Source: Actinoplanes sp. L3-i22 (GTDB lineage Bacteria > Actinomycetota > Actinomycetes > Mycobacteriales > Micromonosporaceae). From it: 64,000 nt of DNA. A model generated the notes under the pieces. It saw nothing but the letters and a program-made list of their open reading frames with translations, had not been told where the DNA came from and made no database searches. Positions 1 through 9,343 of this stretch are shown one piece after another; position 1 is the first letter of the stretch, and each line of letters opens with the position of its first letter. The position numbers and the translations under genes are program-made. The stretch is from NCBI RefSeq assembly GCF_019704555.1, contig NZ_AP024745.1, positions 11,211,501 to 11,275,500 on the forward strand, given 5' to 3'.

Positions 1-373
1 CACGGGACGCGGCCAGCGGGGGCAGGTCGGGCCCCGGGTCGATGCCCATCGCGAGGCGGGCGGCCCGCACGTAGGCCAGCCCCTCCAGAGCGGACTCACG
101 GGCCAGCTCGAACTGCCGGACCGAGTTGGCCTGCTGCAGCTGGCCGCCGGCGGCGTTGTACCGCTCGCTCGCGTCGGCCAGGGCCTGCCGGGCGGCCGCC
201 TCGTCGGCGTGCAGGTTCATCACCTGACCGCCGAGCCGTTCGTACCACCTCGTCGCCTCGGCTCGGGCGTCCTCCAGCTGGGTCTGCTTCAGTTTGCCGC
301 CGCCGCGCTGGACGCCGACGACAACCAGGGCGACGATCGCCACGATGGCCAGGATGAGCAACACGCCGTTCAT
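1..373 (-). CDS. Membrane-anchored conserved protein, 3' end outside window
   Basis: The ATG at 373 opens a frame that stays open to the window edge (124 codons visible), so the C-terminus is missing. The product has an N-terminal hydrophobic anchor (about residues 2-20, rich in Leu/Ile/Val/Ala), then a charged helical stretch with a conserved-looking block WYERLGGQVMNL (about 43-54) and a second block containing YVRAARLAMG with DPGPDLPPL. I recall this arrangement from uncharacterised actinobacterial proteins that carry one membrane anchor and a cytoplasmic helical region, but I know no assigned function. It is divergent from rmuC, 54 bp away. The gene is not in an operon with anything visible. 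Existence of the gene is well supported; function is unknown. Confidence 0.75.
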   Translation of the reverse strand, partial: MNGVLLILAIVAIVALVVVGVQRGGGKLKQTQLEDARAEATRWYERLGGQVMNLHADEAAARQALADASERYNAAGGQLQQANSVRQFELARESALEGLAYVRAARLAMGIDPGPDLPPLAASR

Positions 374-427
374 GTTTTCCAAAGTACCCTCGGCGGTCTT
401 GTCGTACCTGTCTGGCAATCTGCGGTG

Positions 428-1561
428 GTGACGTACTCGACGCTCGGTGTGATCCTGGTCTGTCTGGCAGTCGGCGCCGCCCTGGGCTGGCTGGCCGCCC
501 GGGCCCGGGCCGCGGCCGACGTCGCCCGGCTGGAGGCGACGGTGGCCGCGGCCCGCGACGGTGAGCAGCGGCTGGAGCAGTCGATGCGGGCGCTGTCCTA
601 CGAGTCGACCGCGCAGTCGCAGGAGGCGGTGGCCCGCGCCGTCGCGCCGCTGCAGGACACCCTGCGCCGCTACGAGCAGCGGGTCGCCGACCTGGAGCGG
701 GACCGCGTCGACGCGTACGCGGAGCTGCGCGAACAGGTCCGGGCGATGGGCGCGGTCTCCACCGAGCTGCGCGGCGAGACCCGGCAGCTGGTGTCGGCGC
801 TGCGCACGCCGCAGGTGCGCGGCCGCTGGGGCGAGCACCAGCTGCGCCGGATCGTCGAGGCGGCCGGCCTGCTGGAGCACTGTGACTTCAGCGAGCAGGT
901 GTCCGGTGAGACCGATCATCAGGTGGTCCGGCCCGACCTGGTGGTCCGGCTGCACGGCGGCCGCACCGTGGTGGTCGACGCGAAGGCCCCGCTGGAGGGC
1001 TATCTGTCCGCCATGGAGGCCCGGGACGAACGTGACCGGGATCTCTACCTCGATCAGCACGCCCGGCACCTGCGCGCGCACGTGGACGCCCTGTCCGCGA
1101 AGGAGTATTGGACGGCCTTCGCCTCGTCACCGGATTTCGTGGTCCTGTTCGTGCCGGCCGACCCGTTCCTGGACGCGGCGCTGCAGCGCGACCCGGTCCT
1201 GATGGAGTACGCGTTCCGCCGCAACGTGGTGCTGACCACCCCGGCCACGCTGGTCGCGATGCTGCGCACGGTCGCGTTCTCCTGGCGGCAGGAGACGCTG
1301 ACCGGCAACGCGGTCGCCGTGCACACCCTGGCGCGGGAGCTCTACGGCCGGCTGGCGACGATGGGCGAGCACGTGAGCCGGCTCGGCGTGTCGCTGAACG
1401 GGGCGGTCAGCGCGTACAACAAGGCGGTCGGCTCTTTGGAATCTCGGGTTTTGGTCAGCGCACGGAAGCTCGCCGAGATGGGCGTCTCCGACGAGGAACT
1501 GGCGCAGCCACCTCAGATCGAGATCGCCCCACGCCAGCCCCAGGCCCCGGAGCTCAGCTAG
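428..1561 (+). CDS. rmuC: DNA recombination protein RmuC
   Basis: RmuC limits DNA inversion and rearrangement in E. coli and carries a PD-(D/E)xK nuclease-like core. The 377-residue product starts with a transmembrane helix (about 5-22), continues as a predicted coiled coil (about 30-120) and then has the RmuC domain with RGRWGE (131-136) and the nuclease-like strand VVVDAK (181-186). The frame is open upstream to 209, but that extension is compositionally antisense to the neighbouring gene and lacks similarity, so I start at the GTG at 428 (a GTG at 425 is equally possible), which places the membrane helix at the N-terminus as is usual. The 3' end overlaps the convergent ispH stop by 8 bp. 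Confidence 0.9.
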   Translation: MTYSTLGVILVCLAVGAALGWLAARARAAADVARLEATVAAARDGEQRLEQSMRALSYESTAQSQEAVARAVAPLQDTLRRYEQRVADLERDRVDAYAELREQVRAMGAVSTELRGETRQLVSALRTPQVRGRWGEHQLRRIVEAAGLLEHCDFSEQVSGETDHQVVRPDLVVRLHGGRTVVVDAKAPLEGYLSAMEARDERDRDLYLDQHARHLRAHVDALSAKEYWTAFASSPDFVVLFVPADPFLDAALQRDPVLMEYAFRRNVVLTTPATLVAMLRTVAFSWRQETLTGNAVAVHTLARELYGRLATMGEHVSRLGVSLNGAVSAYNKAVGSLESRVLVSARKLAEMGVSDEELAQPPQIEIAPRQPQAPELS

Positions 1562-2531
1562 CCGCGCGGGCCGCGGCGGCGGCTTTCATGTCGCGGCGGA
1601 GCTCCTGCGGGAGGCTGAAAGTCAGCCGCTCCTCGGCGGTGGTGAACTCGGTGACCTCGCCGAAGCCGCGGTCGGCCAGGTGCGCGAGCACCTCCATGAC
1701 CAGGTCTTCCGGCACGCTCGCGCCGGACGAGACACCGACCGTGGTCGCGCCGGTCAGCCACTCGTCCTGGATCTCGCTCGCGTAGTCGACCAGGTGCCCG
1801 GCCCGGGCGCCGGCGCCGAGCGCGACCTCGACCAGCCGCACCGAGTTCGACGAGTTGGTCGAGCCGACCACGATCACCACGTCGCACTCCGGCGCGATCT
1901 CCTTGATCACGTGCTGCCGGTTCGACGTGGCGTAGCAGATGTCGTCGCTGGGCGGCGACTGCAGCAGCGGCAGCCGGGTCTTGAGCCGGGCCACGGTCTC
2001 CATCGTCTCGTCGACCGAGAGCGTGGTCTGCGACAGCCAGACGACCTTGGCCGGGTCCCGGATCACCACGTTGGCCACGTCGTCCGGACCGTCGACCAGC
2101 TGGATGTGCGCGGGAGCCTCACCGGCGGTGCCGATGACCTCCTCGTGCCCCTCGTGCCCGATCAGCAGGATGTCGTAGTCCTCGGCGGCGAACCGCTTCG
2201 CCTCGTGGTGGACCTTGGTCACCAGCGGGCAGGTCGCGTCGATCGCCTTGAGGTTGCGCTCGCGGGCCTGGTCGTGCACCTCGGGGGCGACGCCGTGCGC
2301 GGAGAAGACCACGGTGGCGCCCTCGGGCACCTCGTAGTTCTCCTCGACGAAGATCGCGCCGCTGGCCTCCAGCGTGCTGACCACGTGCTTGTTGTGCACG
2401 ATCTGCTTGCGCACGTAGACCGGGGCGCCGTAGAGCTTCAGCGCCTCCTCGACGGTCTGCACGGCGCGGTCGACACCGGCGCAGTAGCCACGCGGCTTGG
2501 CGAGCAACACCCGCTTACGAGGTTCAGTCAC
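1554..2531 (-). CDS. ispH: 4-hydroxy-3-methylbut-2-enyl diphosphate reductase
   Basis: IspH (LytB) is the last enzyme of the MEP isoprenoid pathway; it reductively dehydroxylates HMBPP to IPP and DMAPP using a [4Fe-4S] cluster. The 325-residue product has the three cluster cysteines in their family motifs: Cys17 in RGYCAGVDR, Cys101 in [11 protein letters not shown] and Cys199 in [11 protein letters not shown]. The substrate-binding histidines are seen in IVHNKHV (about 45-50) and SAHG (about 77-80), and the catalytic glutamate region is [11 protein letters not shown]. The GTG at 2531 gives a family-typical length; the frame continues further upstream but without similarity. It is convergent with rmuC and divergent from the membrane protein that starts at 2618. 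Confidence 0.97.
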   Translation of the reverse strand: MTEPRKRVLLAKPRGYCAGVDRAVQTVEEALKLYGAPVYVRKQIVHNKHVVSTLEASGAIFVEENYEVPEGATVVFSAHGVAPEVHDQARERNLKAIDATCPLVTKVHHEAKRFAAEDYDILLIGHEGHEEVIGTAGEAPAHIQLVDGPDDVANVVIRDPAKVVWLSQTTLSVDETMETVARLKTRLPLLQSPPSDDICYATSNRQHVIKEIAPECDVVIVVGSTNSSNSVRLVEVALGAGARAGHLVDYASEIQDEWLTGATTVGVSSGASVPEDLVMEVLAHLADRGFGEVTEFTTAEERLTFSLPQELRRDMKAAAAARAAS

Positions 2532-2617
2532 CCGGCAATGGTACGTGCCCGCTCCCGGCCGCCGCCCTCCTGCGATCAGTGCCACAGCCCTTGCGTTCGG
2601 GTGGTAGAGATCCATCC

Positions 2618-3109
2618 ATGACGACCGACACCAGGATCGCCGATCACCCGTACCAGGTGCTGGTCGCCGCCGGGACCGTCGCGATCGGCGCGATCGCGGT
2701 CGTGTTCACGCCGGCCGGCCTGGTGCTGCTCGCCGCCGGCGCGACGATCGCGTTCTGGCATCGGCTGCGGCCCTCGGCCGCGTTCGCCGCGGTGGGCGCG
2801 GTGGCCGGTGCGGTCGCGGGTCCGCTCGCCACCCTGGGGGTACGGACGGAGCAGCTCTGCTGCATGTTCGGCTGGTCCGAGGACCGGGGCTGGCCGTCCG
2901 CGTGGCTGTCCCGGTGGGCGTCCGCGGACACTCCGGAGCAGGCCCGGGCGCTGGCGATCGCGGGCGGCTGGCAGCCCGACCCGGTCTACCTGGCCACGGA
3001 CGTGGTGCTCTGGGCGTACGCAGGCCTCTTGGTCTTTGTGGTGATCAACCTGGCCGGGCGCGCCTACCGCGCGCACCGCGGACCTCGGCCCGCCCCGAGC
3101 GGCTCTTGA
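2618..3109 (+). CDS. Small membrane protein with CC motif, first of a paralogous pair
   Basis: The 163-residue product has about three transmembrane segments: two adjacent hydrophobic helices near residues 15-45, another near 55-75, and one at the C-terminus ([18 protein letters not shown]). Between the third and last helices is a loop with a Cys-Cys pair (LCCMFGW), an RGWPSAW block and a [14 protein letters not shown] sequence. The next gene downstream (3156-3698) has the same architecture, with CCLADHP, RRGFPFPF and ADPRYLGADLVFWA at the same places, so the two look like tandem duplicates. I chose the ATG at 2618; an in-frame ATG at 2579 would add 13 residues that do not look like a membrane protein N-terminus. 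Function unknown. Confidence 0.8.
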   Translation: MTTDTRIADHPYQVLVAAGTVAIGAIAVVFTPAGLVLLAAGATIAFWHRLRPSAAFAAVGAVAGAVAGPLATLGVRTEQLCCMFGWSEDRGWPSAWLSRWASADTPEQARALAIAGGWQPDPVYLATDVVLWAYAGLLVFVVINLAGRAYRAHRGPRPAPSGS

Positions 3110-3155
3110 TCCGTTTCGCCCCTTCCGGGCGGTAAGGGACGGGATACTCGGGCTC

Positions 3156-3698
3156 ATGAGCGCCGAGCGGGACGACGGGTGGCCCTCGATCCCGACCGTC
3201 ACGCGGGTGATGGCCGGCTGGTTCCTCTTCGGCGTCGGGCTGCTCGACCTGGTCACCGGCGTCGACGGCGTGGTCTACGTGACGTTCCACGTGGCGGTGA
3301 CGCTCGGCGGGATGGTTCTGCTGGCGCTGCACCGGATCCGGCCGGGCCGCGCGGGCTGGATCACGGCCGCGCTGGTCACCGTCGCCGGGCTCGCGACCGG
3401 CCTGCTCGTCGACACGTCCCGGTGCTGCCTGGCCGATCATCCGCAGCGCCGGGGCTTCCCGTTCCCGTTCCTCGGCCTCGGTGACGGGATCCACGCCGAT
3501 CCCCGATATCTCGGCGCTGACCTGGTCTTCTGGGCGTGCGCCGGGCTGGTCACGCTGGTTCTCGTGCGGTTCGTCGAAAAACAGATGCCCGAGCGACGTA
3601 CGCCGGTGGACCTCACCGGATACGTGGGACGGCACTCCGAGGCACACGCCTACTCGGCGCAGCATCGCGCCGACGAAAATGTCGGTGGGCTGACCTAG
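3156..3698 (+). CDS. Small membrane protein with CC motif, second of a paralogous pair
   Basis: The 180-residue product has four predicted transmembrane helices (about 18-36, 40-58, 68-86 and 125-143). The loop before the last helix carries CCLADHPQRRGFPFP and ADPRYLGADLVFWA, matching the loop of the preceding protein (2618-3109), which argues for a tandem duplication. The C-terminal 35 residues are hydrophilic and His/Glu-rich (RHSEAHAYSAQHRADEN). The gene lies 46 bp after its paralogue and 9 bp before xseA, so all three could be cotranscribed. No catalytic motif is recognised; the paired cysteines could be redox or metal ligands, which is speculation. Confidence 0.8.
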   Translation: MSAERDDGWPSIPTVTRVMAGWFLFGVGLLDLVTGVDGVVYVTFHVAVTLGGMVLLALHRIRPGRAGWITAALVTVAGLATGLLVDTSRCCLADHPQRRGFPFPFLGLGDGIHADPRYLGADLVFWACAGLVTLVLVRFVEKQMPERRTPVDLTGYVGRHSEAHAYSAQHRADENVGGLT

Positions 3699-3707
3699 TC
3701 TGGCCGG

Positions 3708-5030
3708 GTGACTGAAGCCCAGGCTGCCAGCGCTTCCCCGACCGGGTCGGCGCCGGCCAAGAGCACCGCCGACGATCCGTGGCCGGTGCGCGTGGTCAGC
3801 CAGAAGATCGGCGCCTGGATCAGCAAGCTCGGCTGGGTCTGGGTGGACGGGCAGGTCGCCCAGATCAACCGGCGCTCCGGCTCCCGCGGCCTGGTCTTCA
3901 TGACCGTGCGTGACCCCGCCGCGAATCTGAGCCTCACCGTCACCACGCACGAGGAGGTGCTCGAGGCGGGCGCCCCCGAGCTGGCCGAGGGCGACCGGGT
4001 GACGCTGCACGCCAAGCCGGAGTTCTTCCCGATGCGCGGCACGATGAGCCTGCGCGCCGACGAGATCCGCCAGGTCGGCATCGGTGAGCTGCTGCTCCGG
4101 CTGGAGCGGCTGAAGAAGCTGCTCGAGGCCGAGGGCCTGTTCGACCGCCGCCGCAAGCGCCCGCTGCCGTTCCTGCCCACCCGGATCGGCCTGATCACCG
4201 GGCAGAACACCGCCGCCGAGCGGGACGTGCTGTCGAATGTCCGGCGCCGCTGGCCGGGCGCCGAGTTCCGGGTCGCGCACGTCGCCGTGCAGGGGCCGAG
4301 CGCGGTGCCGCAGATCCTCGGCGCGCTCAAGGTCCTCGACGAGGACCCGGCCGTCGACGTGATCGTGATCGCCCGTGGCGGCGGCAGCGTGGAGGACCTG
4401 CTGCCGTTCTCCGACGAGGCGCTGTGCCGGGCGGTGTTCGCCGCGCGCACCCCGGTGATCAGCGCGATCGGCCACGACCCGGACACCCCGCTGCTGGACT
4501 ACGTGGCCGACTTCCGCGCCTCCACCCCGACCGACGCGGCCAAGCGGGTCGTCCCCGACCTGGCCGACGAGATCGACCGGAACTCCGAGGCCCGCTATCG
4601 GCTGGACCGGGCGATCCTGACCAAGATCGACCGGGAGCGGCAGCGGATCGACGCGTGGCGGTCCCGGCCGGTGCTGGCCCGGCCGGAGACGCTGGTCGAG
4701 CAGCGGGCCGCCGAGGTGACCGCGCTGCGCGACCGGGCCGGCCGCAGCCTGGAGCACCGGGTCCGCCGCGCCGACGACGAGATGCGGCACACCCTGGCCC
4801 GGCTGCGGGCGCTGTCCCCGCTGGCCACCCTGCAGCGGGGGTACGCGATCGTCCAGCGCGCCGACGGGCACGTGCTGCGGGCGGCCGGCGAGGTCGGCAC
4901 CGGCGATCCGCTGCGGGTGCGGCTGGCCGAGGGCACGGTCACCGCCGTGGTCACCCCGGAAGAAGACGTGGTCACCCCCGAAGAAGTGGTCACCCCGGAA
5001 AAAGTGGTCACCCCGGAAAAAGAAGCGTGA
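3708..5030 (+). CDS. xseA: Exodeoxyribonuclease VII large subunit
   Basis: Exonuclease VII degrades single-stranded DNA in both directions and contributes to repair; XseA is the catalytic chain. The product (440 residues, GTG start at 3708) has an N-terminal OB-fold (about 25-120), then the nuclease core with LITGQNTAAERD (about 162-173), the family motif IARGGGSVEDL (221-231) and SAIGHDPDTPLLD (about 252-264), and a long helical region before a C-terminal OB-like end. Unusually, the last 27 residues are a repetitive acidic tail in which VVTPEE/VVTPEK occurs four times, encoded by about 15-18 bp near-identical DNA units at about 4948-5025. The stop codon overlaps a possible ATG of xseB (TGATG), indicating cotranscription. 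Confidence 0.96.
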   Translation: MTEAQAASASPTGSAPAKSTADDPWPVRVVSQKIGAWISKLGWVWVDGQVAQINRRSGSRGLVFMTVRDPAANLSLTVTTHEEVLEAGAPELAEGDRVTLHAKPEFFPMRGTMSLRADEIRQVGIGELLLRLERLKKLLEAEGLFDRRRKRPLPFLPTRIGLITGQNTAAERDVLSNVRRRWPGAEFRVAHVAVQGPSAVPQILGALKVLDEDPAVDVIVIARGGGSVEDLLPFSDEALCRAVFAARTPVISAIGHDPDTPLLDYVADFRASTPTDAAKRVVPDLADEIDRNSEARYRLDRAILTKIDRERQRIDAWRSRPVLARPETLVEQRAAEVTALRDRAGRSLEHRVRRADDEMRHTLARLRALSPLATLQRGYAIVQRADGHVLRAAGEVGTGDPLRVRLAEGTVTAVVTPEEDVVTPEEVVTPEKVVTPEKEA

Positions 5031-5053
5031 TGACCGTGACGGGAGAGAAGCGA

Positions 5054-5257
5054 ATGAGCGACGAGAGTCTGAGCTACGAGCAGGCGCGGACCGAGCTGGC
5101 CGAGGTGGTCGGCCGGCTCGAACAGGGCGGCGGCAGCCTGGAGGAGTCCCTGGCGCTGTGGGAGCGCGGCGAGAAGCTCGCCGACATCTGCCAGAAGTGG
5201 CTCGACAACGCCCGCGAACGCATCGACACCGCCCGAGCCGCCCGCGCCACCGAGTAA
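5054..5257 (+). CDS. xseB: Exodeoxyribonuclease VII small subunit
   Basis: XseB is the small helical subunit that binds along XseA to make the active exonuclease VII. The 67-residue product contains the family pattern SYEQARTELAEVVGRLEQGG followed by SLEESLALWERGEKLADIC, two amphipathic helices. I start at the ATG at 5054 because a strong Shine-Dalgarno (GGGAGAGAAG, 5041-5050) sits just upstream; the alternative ATG at 5030 overlaps the xseA stop and would add eight residues (MTVTGEKR). Length is slightly below that of E. coli XseB. It is the last gene of the xseAB unit and is followed by a repeat-rich gap. Confidence 0.93.
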   Translation: MSDESLSYEQARTELAEVVGRLEQGGGSLEESLALWERGEKLADICQKWLDNARERIDTARAARATE

Positions 5258-5653
5258 ACCGCTCGCCCGCCCCACCGGCCGACGCGCCCGCGCCGCCGGG
5301 TGTCCGCGCACCGGGCGCTCGCGCCACCGGACGGCTCGCCCTGCCGAGCGCCCACACCGCCGGGTATCCGCGCACCCGGCGCCCGCGTCGGCGGGCGGCT
5401 CGCCCTCCCGAGCGCCCACCCTCCCGAGCGCCCGCGCTGCCGGGTGTCCGCGCTGCCGGGTGTCCGCGCCGCTCACGCTGCCGGACAGCCGTGGCTCGTG
5501 CCGCCGACGGCGCGGGTGGGCCGCTTCACGACGCCGACCCCGGCGTGGGCACGCGGGCGGGCTCCACGCCGCTCCACACCGCCGATCGGTGGGGGCACGC
5601 GGGCGGGCTCCACGCCGCTCCACACCGCCGATCGGTGGGGGCACGCGGGCGGG
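5258..5653. repeat. Repeat-rich non-coding gap between xseB and DUF4245 gene
   Basis: This 396-bp gap between convergent genes holds two kinds of tandem repeat. From about 5290 to 5420 an imperfect unit of roughly 66 bp (containing CCGGGTGTCCGCGCACC, later GGCTCGCCCT and GAGCGCCCA) occurs twice with partial further copies. From 5547 to 5655 a 46-bp unit beginning GGGCACGCGGGCGGGCT and containing CACACCGCCGATCGGTGG occurs twice perfectly, with a third partial copy that runs to the stop codon of the minus-strand gene. Frames on the plus strand through this area encode low-complexity Pro/Arg/Ala sequence and are not believed to be genes. Confidence 0.8.
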
Positions 5654-6628
5654 CTACTTCAGGGAGTTGGCGAGGTTCTCCAGGTTCGGCCGGCTGGTCT
5701 GGCCGATGATCAGGACCGTGCGCTTGGCCTCGGTGTAGATCAGCGCGGTCTCCTTCGGACGGCCGCTGTAGACCAGCCAGCTCCGGGCGTCGGTCCGGTA
5801 GATCCCGGTGCGCTTGCCGTCCTTGCCCACCTCGGCGGGGACCAGGGTGTCCGCCGGGATCGTGCTCTCCACCAGCTGGACCGGCTTGTCGTCCGGGTCG
5901 ACGTAGCCGATCCGGAGGGTCGCGCCGCCGCTCTCCCGCTTGAAGGTGGCCGTGGTGACCCGCCAGTCCGGGCCGAGGCCGGTCGGGGCGAGCACGGTGA
6001 ATTCCCGGGACGCCAGGTCGATCGACGAGGCCGGGTCGACGGTCAGCGGCTCGTCGCCGCTGAGCACCACCCGGTAGAAGGCCAGCAGCAGCACGATCGG
6101 CACCATCAGGACCACCAGCGACAGCGCCATGTCCCGCGGCGACCGGCCCTCGCGCTTGCTCAGCCGCGGCGAGTCCTGAACGGGCGCGTCCGACTCGACC
6201 GGCACCCCCGTGGCGACCGGAACGGCCAGCGCGTCCAACACGTCCGAACCGCCTCCCGCGCCGGAACCGTCGGCCGCACCCGAGCCCGTCGCACCCGAGC
6301 CGGCGGCACCCGAGGAGCCGGCCGCGCTCGGGGAATCCGAGGAGCCGGCCGCGCTCGGGGAATCCGAGGAGCCCGACGCAGCCGGAGCACCCGGCGACCC
6401 CGAGGCCGCGGCGGCCGGCGTGCCCAAGACGGGCGAGGCCGCGGAGGCCGGCGTGCCCAAGACGGGCGAGGCCGCGGCGGCCGGCGTGCCCAAGACGGGC
6501 GAGGCCGCGGGCGCCGACGCGCCCGGAGCGGCCGCGGCGGGCGTGGCCGGCGCGGGCTGGGCAGGGGCCGGGGAGGCGGTCGGCGAGGTCTCGGGAGCAG
6601 CGGGTTCCACCCGCTCATTGTTAACCAT
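5654..6628 (-). CDS. DUF4245 family membrane-anchored protein
   Basis: The 324-residue product has a long disordered Ala/Pro/Ser/Gly-rich cytoplasmic N-terminus (about 1-150), one transmembrane helix (about 168-188, [18 protein letters not shown]) and an extracytoplasmic C-terminal domain of about 135 residues resembling the actinobacterial DUF4245 family ([22 protein letters not shown] early, [12 protein letters not shown] at the end). Family members usually lie beside xseAB and glpX, as here. The disordered part contains internal repeats: [11 protein letters not shown] three times (30-bp DNA units, about 6411-6507) and SSDSPSAAG twice (27-bp units, about 6311-6370). The function of the family is unknown. 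The ATG start is 81 bp from the divergent glpX. Confidence 0.85.
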   Translation of the reverse strand: MVNNERVEPAAPETSPTASPAPAQPAPATPAAAAPGASAPAASPVLGTPAAAASPVLGTPASAASPVLGTPAAAASGSPGAPAASGSSDSPSAAGSSDSPSAAGSSGAAGSGATGSGAADGSGAGGGSDVLDALAVPVATGVPVESDAPVQDSPRLSKREGRSPRDMALSLVVLMVPIVLLLAFYRVVLSGDEPLTVDPASSIDLASREFTVLAPTGLGPDWRVTTATFKRESGGATLRIGYVDPDDKPVQLVESTIPADTLVPAEVGKDGKRTGIYRTDARSWLVYSGRPKETALIYTEAKRTVLIIGQTSRPNLENLANSLK

Positions 6629-6709
6629 GTCGCTGAACCGGGACTTGGCAGTCCTGAGGTGCCAGGATCAGGGGATCCACCAGCCCCGCAACGACGCGAG
6701 GAGGCCGAC

Positions 6710-7750
6710 ATGCCTGCACGGATTCCCCAGGATCTCGACCGTAACATCGCCCTCGACCTGGTCCGGGTGACCGAGGCCGCCGCCATGGCCGCCGGTCGAT
6801 GGGTCGGGCGCGGCGACAAGAACGGCGGTGACGGCGCGGCCGTCGACGCCATGCGCAAGCTGATCAACTCGATCCAGATGCAGGGCGTCGTCGTCATCGG
6901 CGAGGGGGAGAAGGACGAGGCCCCGATGCTCTACAACGGCGAGCGGGTCGGCGACGGCACCGGGCCGGAGGTGGACGTCGCGGTCGACCCGGTCGACGGC
7001 ACCACCCTGATGAGCAAGGGCATGCCGGGCGCCGTGGCGGTGCTCGCGGTCGCCGAGCGCGGCGCGATGTTCGACCCCAGCGCGGTCTTCTACATGGACA
7101 AGATCGCGGTCGGCCCGGACTGCGCCGACGTGATCGACATCAACGCCGGCCGGACCGAGAACCTGCGCCGCATCGCGAAGGCCAAGCGGTCGAGCATCTC
7201 CGACGTGACCGTCTGCATCCTGGACCGGCCGCGGCACGCGGCGCTGGTCGAGGAGGTCCGGCAGGCCGGGGCGAACATCAAGTTCATCTCGGACGGGGAC
7301 ATCGCCGGCGCGATCTCGGCGGCCCGCGCGGAGTCCGACGTGGACGTGCTGATGGGGATCGGCGGCACACCGGAGGGCATCACGGCGGCCTGCGCGATCA
7401 AGTGCCTGGGCGGCATGATCCAGGCGAAGCTGTGGCCGCTCGACGACTCGGAGCGGCGCAAGGCGATCGACGGCGGTCACGACCTGGACCGGGTGCTCAC
7501 CACCGACGACCTGGTCACCGGCGACAACTGCTTCTTCGTGGCGACCGGGGTGACCTCGGGCGACCTGCTCAAGGGGGTGCGCTACCGGGCCGGTGGCGCG
7601 CACACCCAGTCGATCGTGATGCGGTCGAAGAGCGGGACGATCCGGGTGATCGACTCCTACCACCGGCTGGAGAAGCTGGCGCTCTACTCCGCGGTCGACT
7701 TCGACGGCCACCTGCCGACCGTCCCGATCGGCGAGGAGCCGATCATCTGA
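6710..7750 (+). CDS. glpX: Class II fructose-1,6-bisphosphatase
   Basis: This gluconeogenic enzyme hydrolyses fructose 1,6-bisphosphate to fructose 6-phosphate. The 346-residue product shows the GlpX metal- and phosphate-binding motifs [11 protein letters not shown] (64-74) and [10 protein letters not shown] (91-100), plus [15 protein letters not shown] further on. The ATG at 6710 has an excellent ribosome-binding site (GAGGAGG at about 6698-6704). The frame is open far upstream over the antisense DUF4245 gene, but that extension is a shadow. Length agrees with the family. With pckG about 8 kb away the window encodes two dedicated gluconeogenic steps. A strong hairpin terminator follows at 7764-7790. 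Confidence 0.97.
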   Translation: MPARIPQDLDRNIALDLVRVTEAAAMAAGRWVGRGDKNGGDGAAVDAMRKLINSIQMQGVVVIGEGEKDEAPMLYNGERVGDGTGPEVDVAVDPVDGTTLMSKGMPGAVAVLAVAERGAMFDPSAVFYMDKIAVGPDCADVIDINAGRTENLRRIAKAKRSSISDVTVCILDRPRHAALVEEVRQAGANIKFISDGDIAGAISAARAESDVDVLMGIGGTPEGITAACAIKCLGGMIQAKLWPLDDSERRKAIDGGHDLDRVLTTDDLVTGDNCFFVATGVTSGDLLKGVRYRAGGAHTQSIVMRSKSGTIRVIDSYHRLEKLALYSAVDFDGHLPTVPIGEEPII

Positions 7751-7763
7751 GCAACGATCCGGT

Positions 7764-7790
7764 CCGGGGCGGCGCACACCGCCGCCCCGG
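7764..7790. terminator. Bidirectional hairpin terminator after glpX
   Basis: A perfect 11-bp inverted repeat, CCGGGGCGGCG (7764-7774) and CGCCGCCCCGG (7780-7790), is separated by a 5-nt loop. It lies 13 bp after the glpX stop and 5 bp before the stop of the convergent membrane gene, so it can serve both. Confidence 0.8.
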
Positions 7791-7795
7791 GTCGG

Positions 7796-9343
7796 TCACC
7801 GTGCCGGCCGCGCCCAGGCCGGCACGGGTGGCGGCGGCGCCGGGCGGACCGGCGTGCGGGCGGCCAGCCGGGCCAGCGACCGCACGGCGACCGCGAACAC
7901 CACCGCGTCGGCGACGATCAGGAGCCAGTGCCGATCGGTGCCGGTCCGGGTCCAGATGAGATAGCCGGCCAGGTGGGCGAGCCCGAGCAGGCCGGTGATC
8001 GTGGCCGTGGCCCGGTACCAGGCCCGCCACCCGTCCAGTCGACGGCGCACCTTGAGCAGGGCGACCGGCACGCAGACGGCGGCCAGCCCGGCCACGCCGA
8101 CCAGCAGCAACGGGATGGCCAGGCCGAACACCGAGCCCGGCGCGGCCACCCCGGCCCAGGCGAACGGGACCCCCGGCATGGCGAGGGCCAGCAACGGTGC
8201 CGCCGGGTTCCACGCCTGCGCGTCCCCGGCCCGGCGCAGCACCAGCGCGGCGCCGACGGTCACGGCCAGGACGAGCGACAGGGCCGCCAGGATCAGGGCG
8301 AGCGATCGGTCGTCGGGCAGCACCCGGTCGGCGGGCAGGAGGTAGGGCGTGTCCGCGTAGGCCGTCGCGTTCTCCGGGACCGGCGGCACCGGGAAGCCGA
8401 TCCGCCGCCAGGTGCCGTCCGGGTCACGCACGGCGAAACCGTCCCGCCCGTTGGCCACCACCACGACGTGCCCGCCGCCGGCCGCGGGCTTCACCGCGAG
8501 CGTCGTCGAGGACAGGTCGTCGCCGAGCGTGTCCATGTCCCCGTAGGCCCGGTAGAGCGTGCGGCGGTCGTCCCGGCCGATCGCCCAGGCGGTGACCCAC
8601 GGGCCGGCGCCGGTCCGGCTCTCGACCGCGAGCTGCCCCGGCACGACCCGGTAGCAGGTGTCGCCGGCGCAGCTGTCCTGCCGGTGGGCCGACGCCACGA
8701 CCAGCGGGACCGGGCGCCACGTCCGGCCGTCGTCGTGGCTGACCGCCCAGACCGCCGAGTCGGACCACTCGACGGTGCTGACGTAGACGGCGTCGCCGTC
8801 GGTGACCACCTGCACGGCCCGGGCGGGCCGGGTGGCGCTGGTCGCGGCGACGCCGGCCAGGGCCAGTGGTAGCAGGACGCCGACGCGCAGGGCCCGGAAG
8901 CGGCGCGTGCCCACCCGGGCCGGGGCCCGCCCGGCGCGGCGCAGCGACCAGGCGCACACCGCCAGCGCCGGCAGGGCCAGCAGGTCGGTCGGGTCGGCGC
9001 GGACCAGGGACGGCGTGATCAGACTCCAGGCGGCGGTGGCGAGCTCCGCGCCGTACGCCCAAGCCTTGGTCGTGGCGAAAGCGGCCGCGACCGTGAGTAT
9101 CGCGGCATGCCCGGCCGGTCGCGCCGGAAGGCGCGGAACGACGAGGACCGCGAGCGCCGCCAGCAGCGGCGGCGCGAGCACCAGCCCGGCCAGGTCACTC
9201 AGCTTGCCGGTGACCCAGCCCGGGAAGGCGGCCTTGAGCAGGTGGTCGTTGACGATGAGCAGCAGGAGCGCGGCCACCGTGGACGGATGGCCGAGCCAGG
9301 CGAACGTGATCCCCCGATTCGTGTTCACAGTGGACAAGATCAC
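7796..9343 (-). CDS. Polytopic membrane protein with extracytoplasmic Asp-box domain
   Basis: The 515-residue product has about four to five transmembrane helices in its first 170 residues, a soluble extracytoplasmic region (about 175-330), and about five more helices at the C-terminus. The soluble part contains SHDDGRTW, a match to the sialidase/BNR Asp-box pattern SxDxGxTW, and two cysteines close together (DSCAGDTCYRVV) that could form a disulfide. This suggests a beta-propeller-like module between two membrane blocks. I do not recognise a named family. A GTG at 9343 is the annotated start; TTG 9337 and GTG 9328 are alternatives. The start region carries an 8-bp inverted repeat described separately. 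Confidence 0.8.
   Translation of the reverse strand: MILSTVNTNRGITFAWLGHPSTVAALLLLIVNDHLLKAAFPGWVTGKLSDLAGLVLAPPLLAALAVLVVPRLPARPAGHAAILTVAAAFATTKAWAYGAELATAAWSLITPSLVRADPTDLLALPALAVCAWSLRRAGRAPARVGTRRFRALRVGVLLPLALAGVAATSATRPARAVQVVTDGDAVYVSTVEWSDSAVWAVSHDDGRTWRPVPLVVASAHRQDSCAGDTCYRVVPGQLAVESRTGAGPWVTAWAIGRDDRRTLYRAYGDMDTLGDDLSSTTLAVKPAAGGGHVVVVANGRDGFAVRDPDGTWRRIGFPVPPVPENATAYADTPYLLPADRVLPDDRSLALILAALSLVLAVTVGAALVLRRAGDAQAWNPAAPLLALAMPGVPFAWAGVAAPGSVFGLAIPLLLVGVAGLAAVCVPVALLKVRRRLDGWRAWYRATATITGLLGLAHLAGYLIWTRTGTDRHWLLIVADAVVFAVAVRSLARLAARTPVRPAPPPPVPAWARPAR

Noticed and set aside
3045..5375. Very long minus-strand open frame opposite xseA (over 700 codons)
   Set aside because: It is antisense to a clear XseA protein and encodes Arg/Gly/Pro/Ala low-complexity sequence, as expected from third-position GC bias.
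6160..6897. Minus-strand frame spanning the DUF4245 and glpX starts
   Set aside because: It overlaps both well-supported genes and encodes Arg/Pro repeats only.
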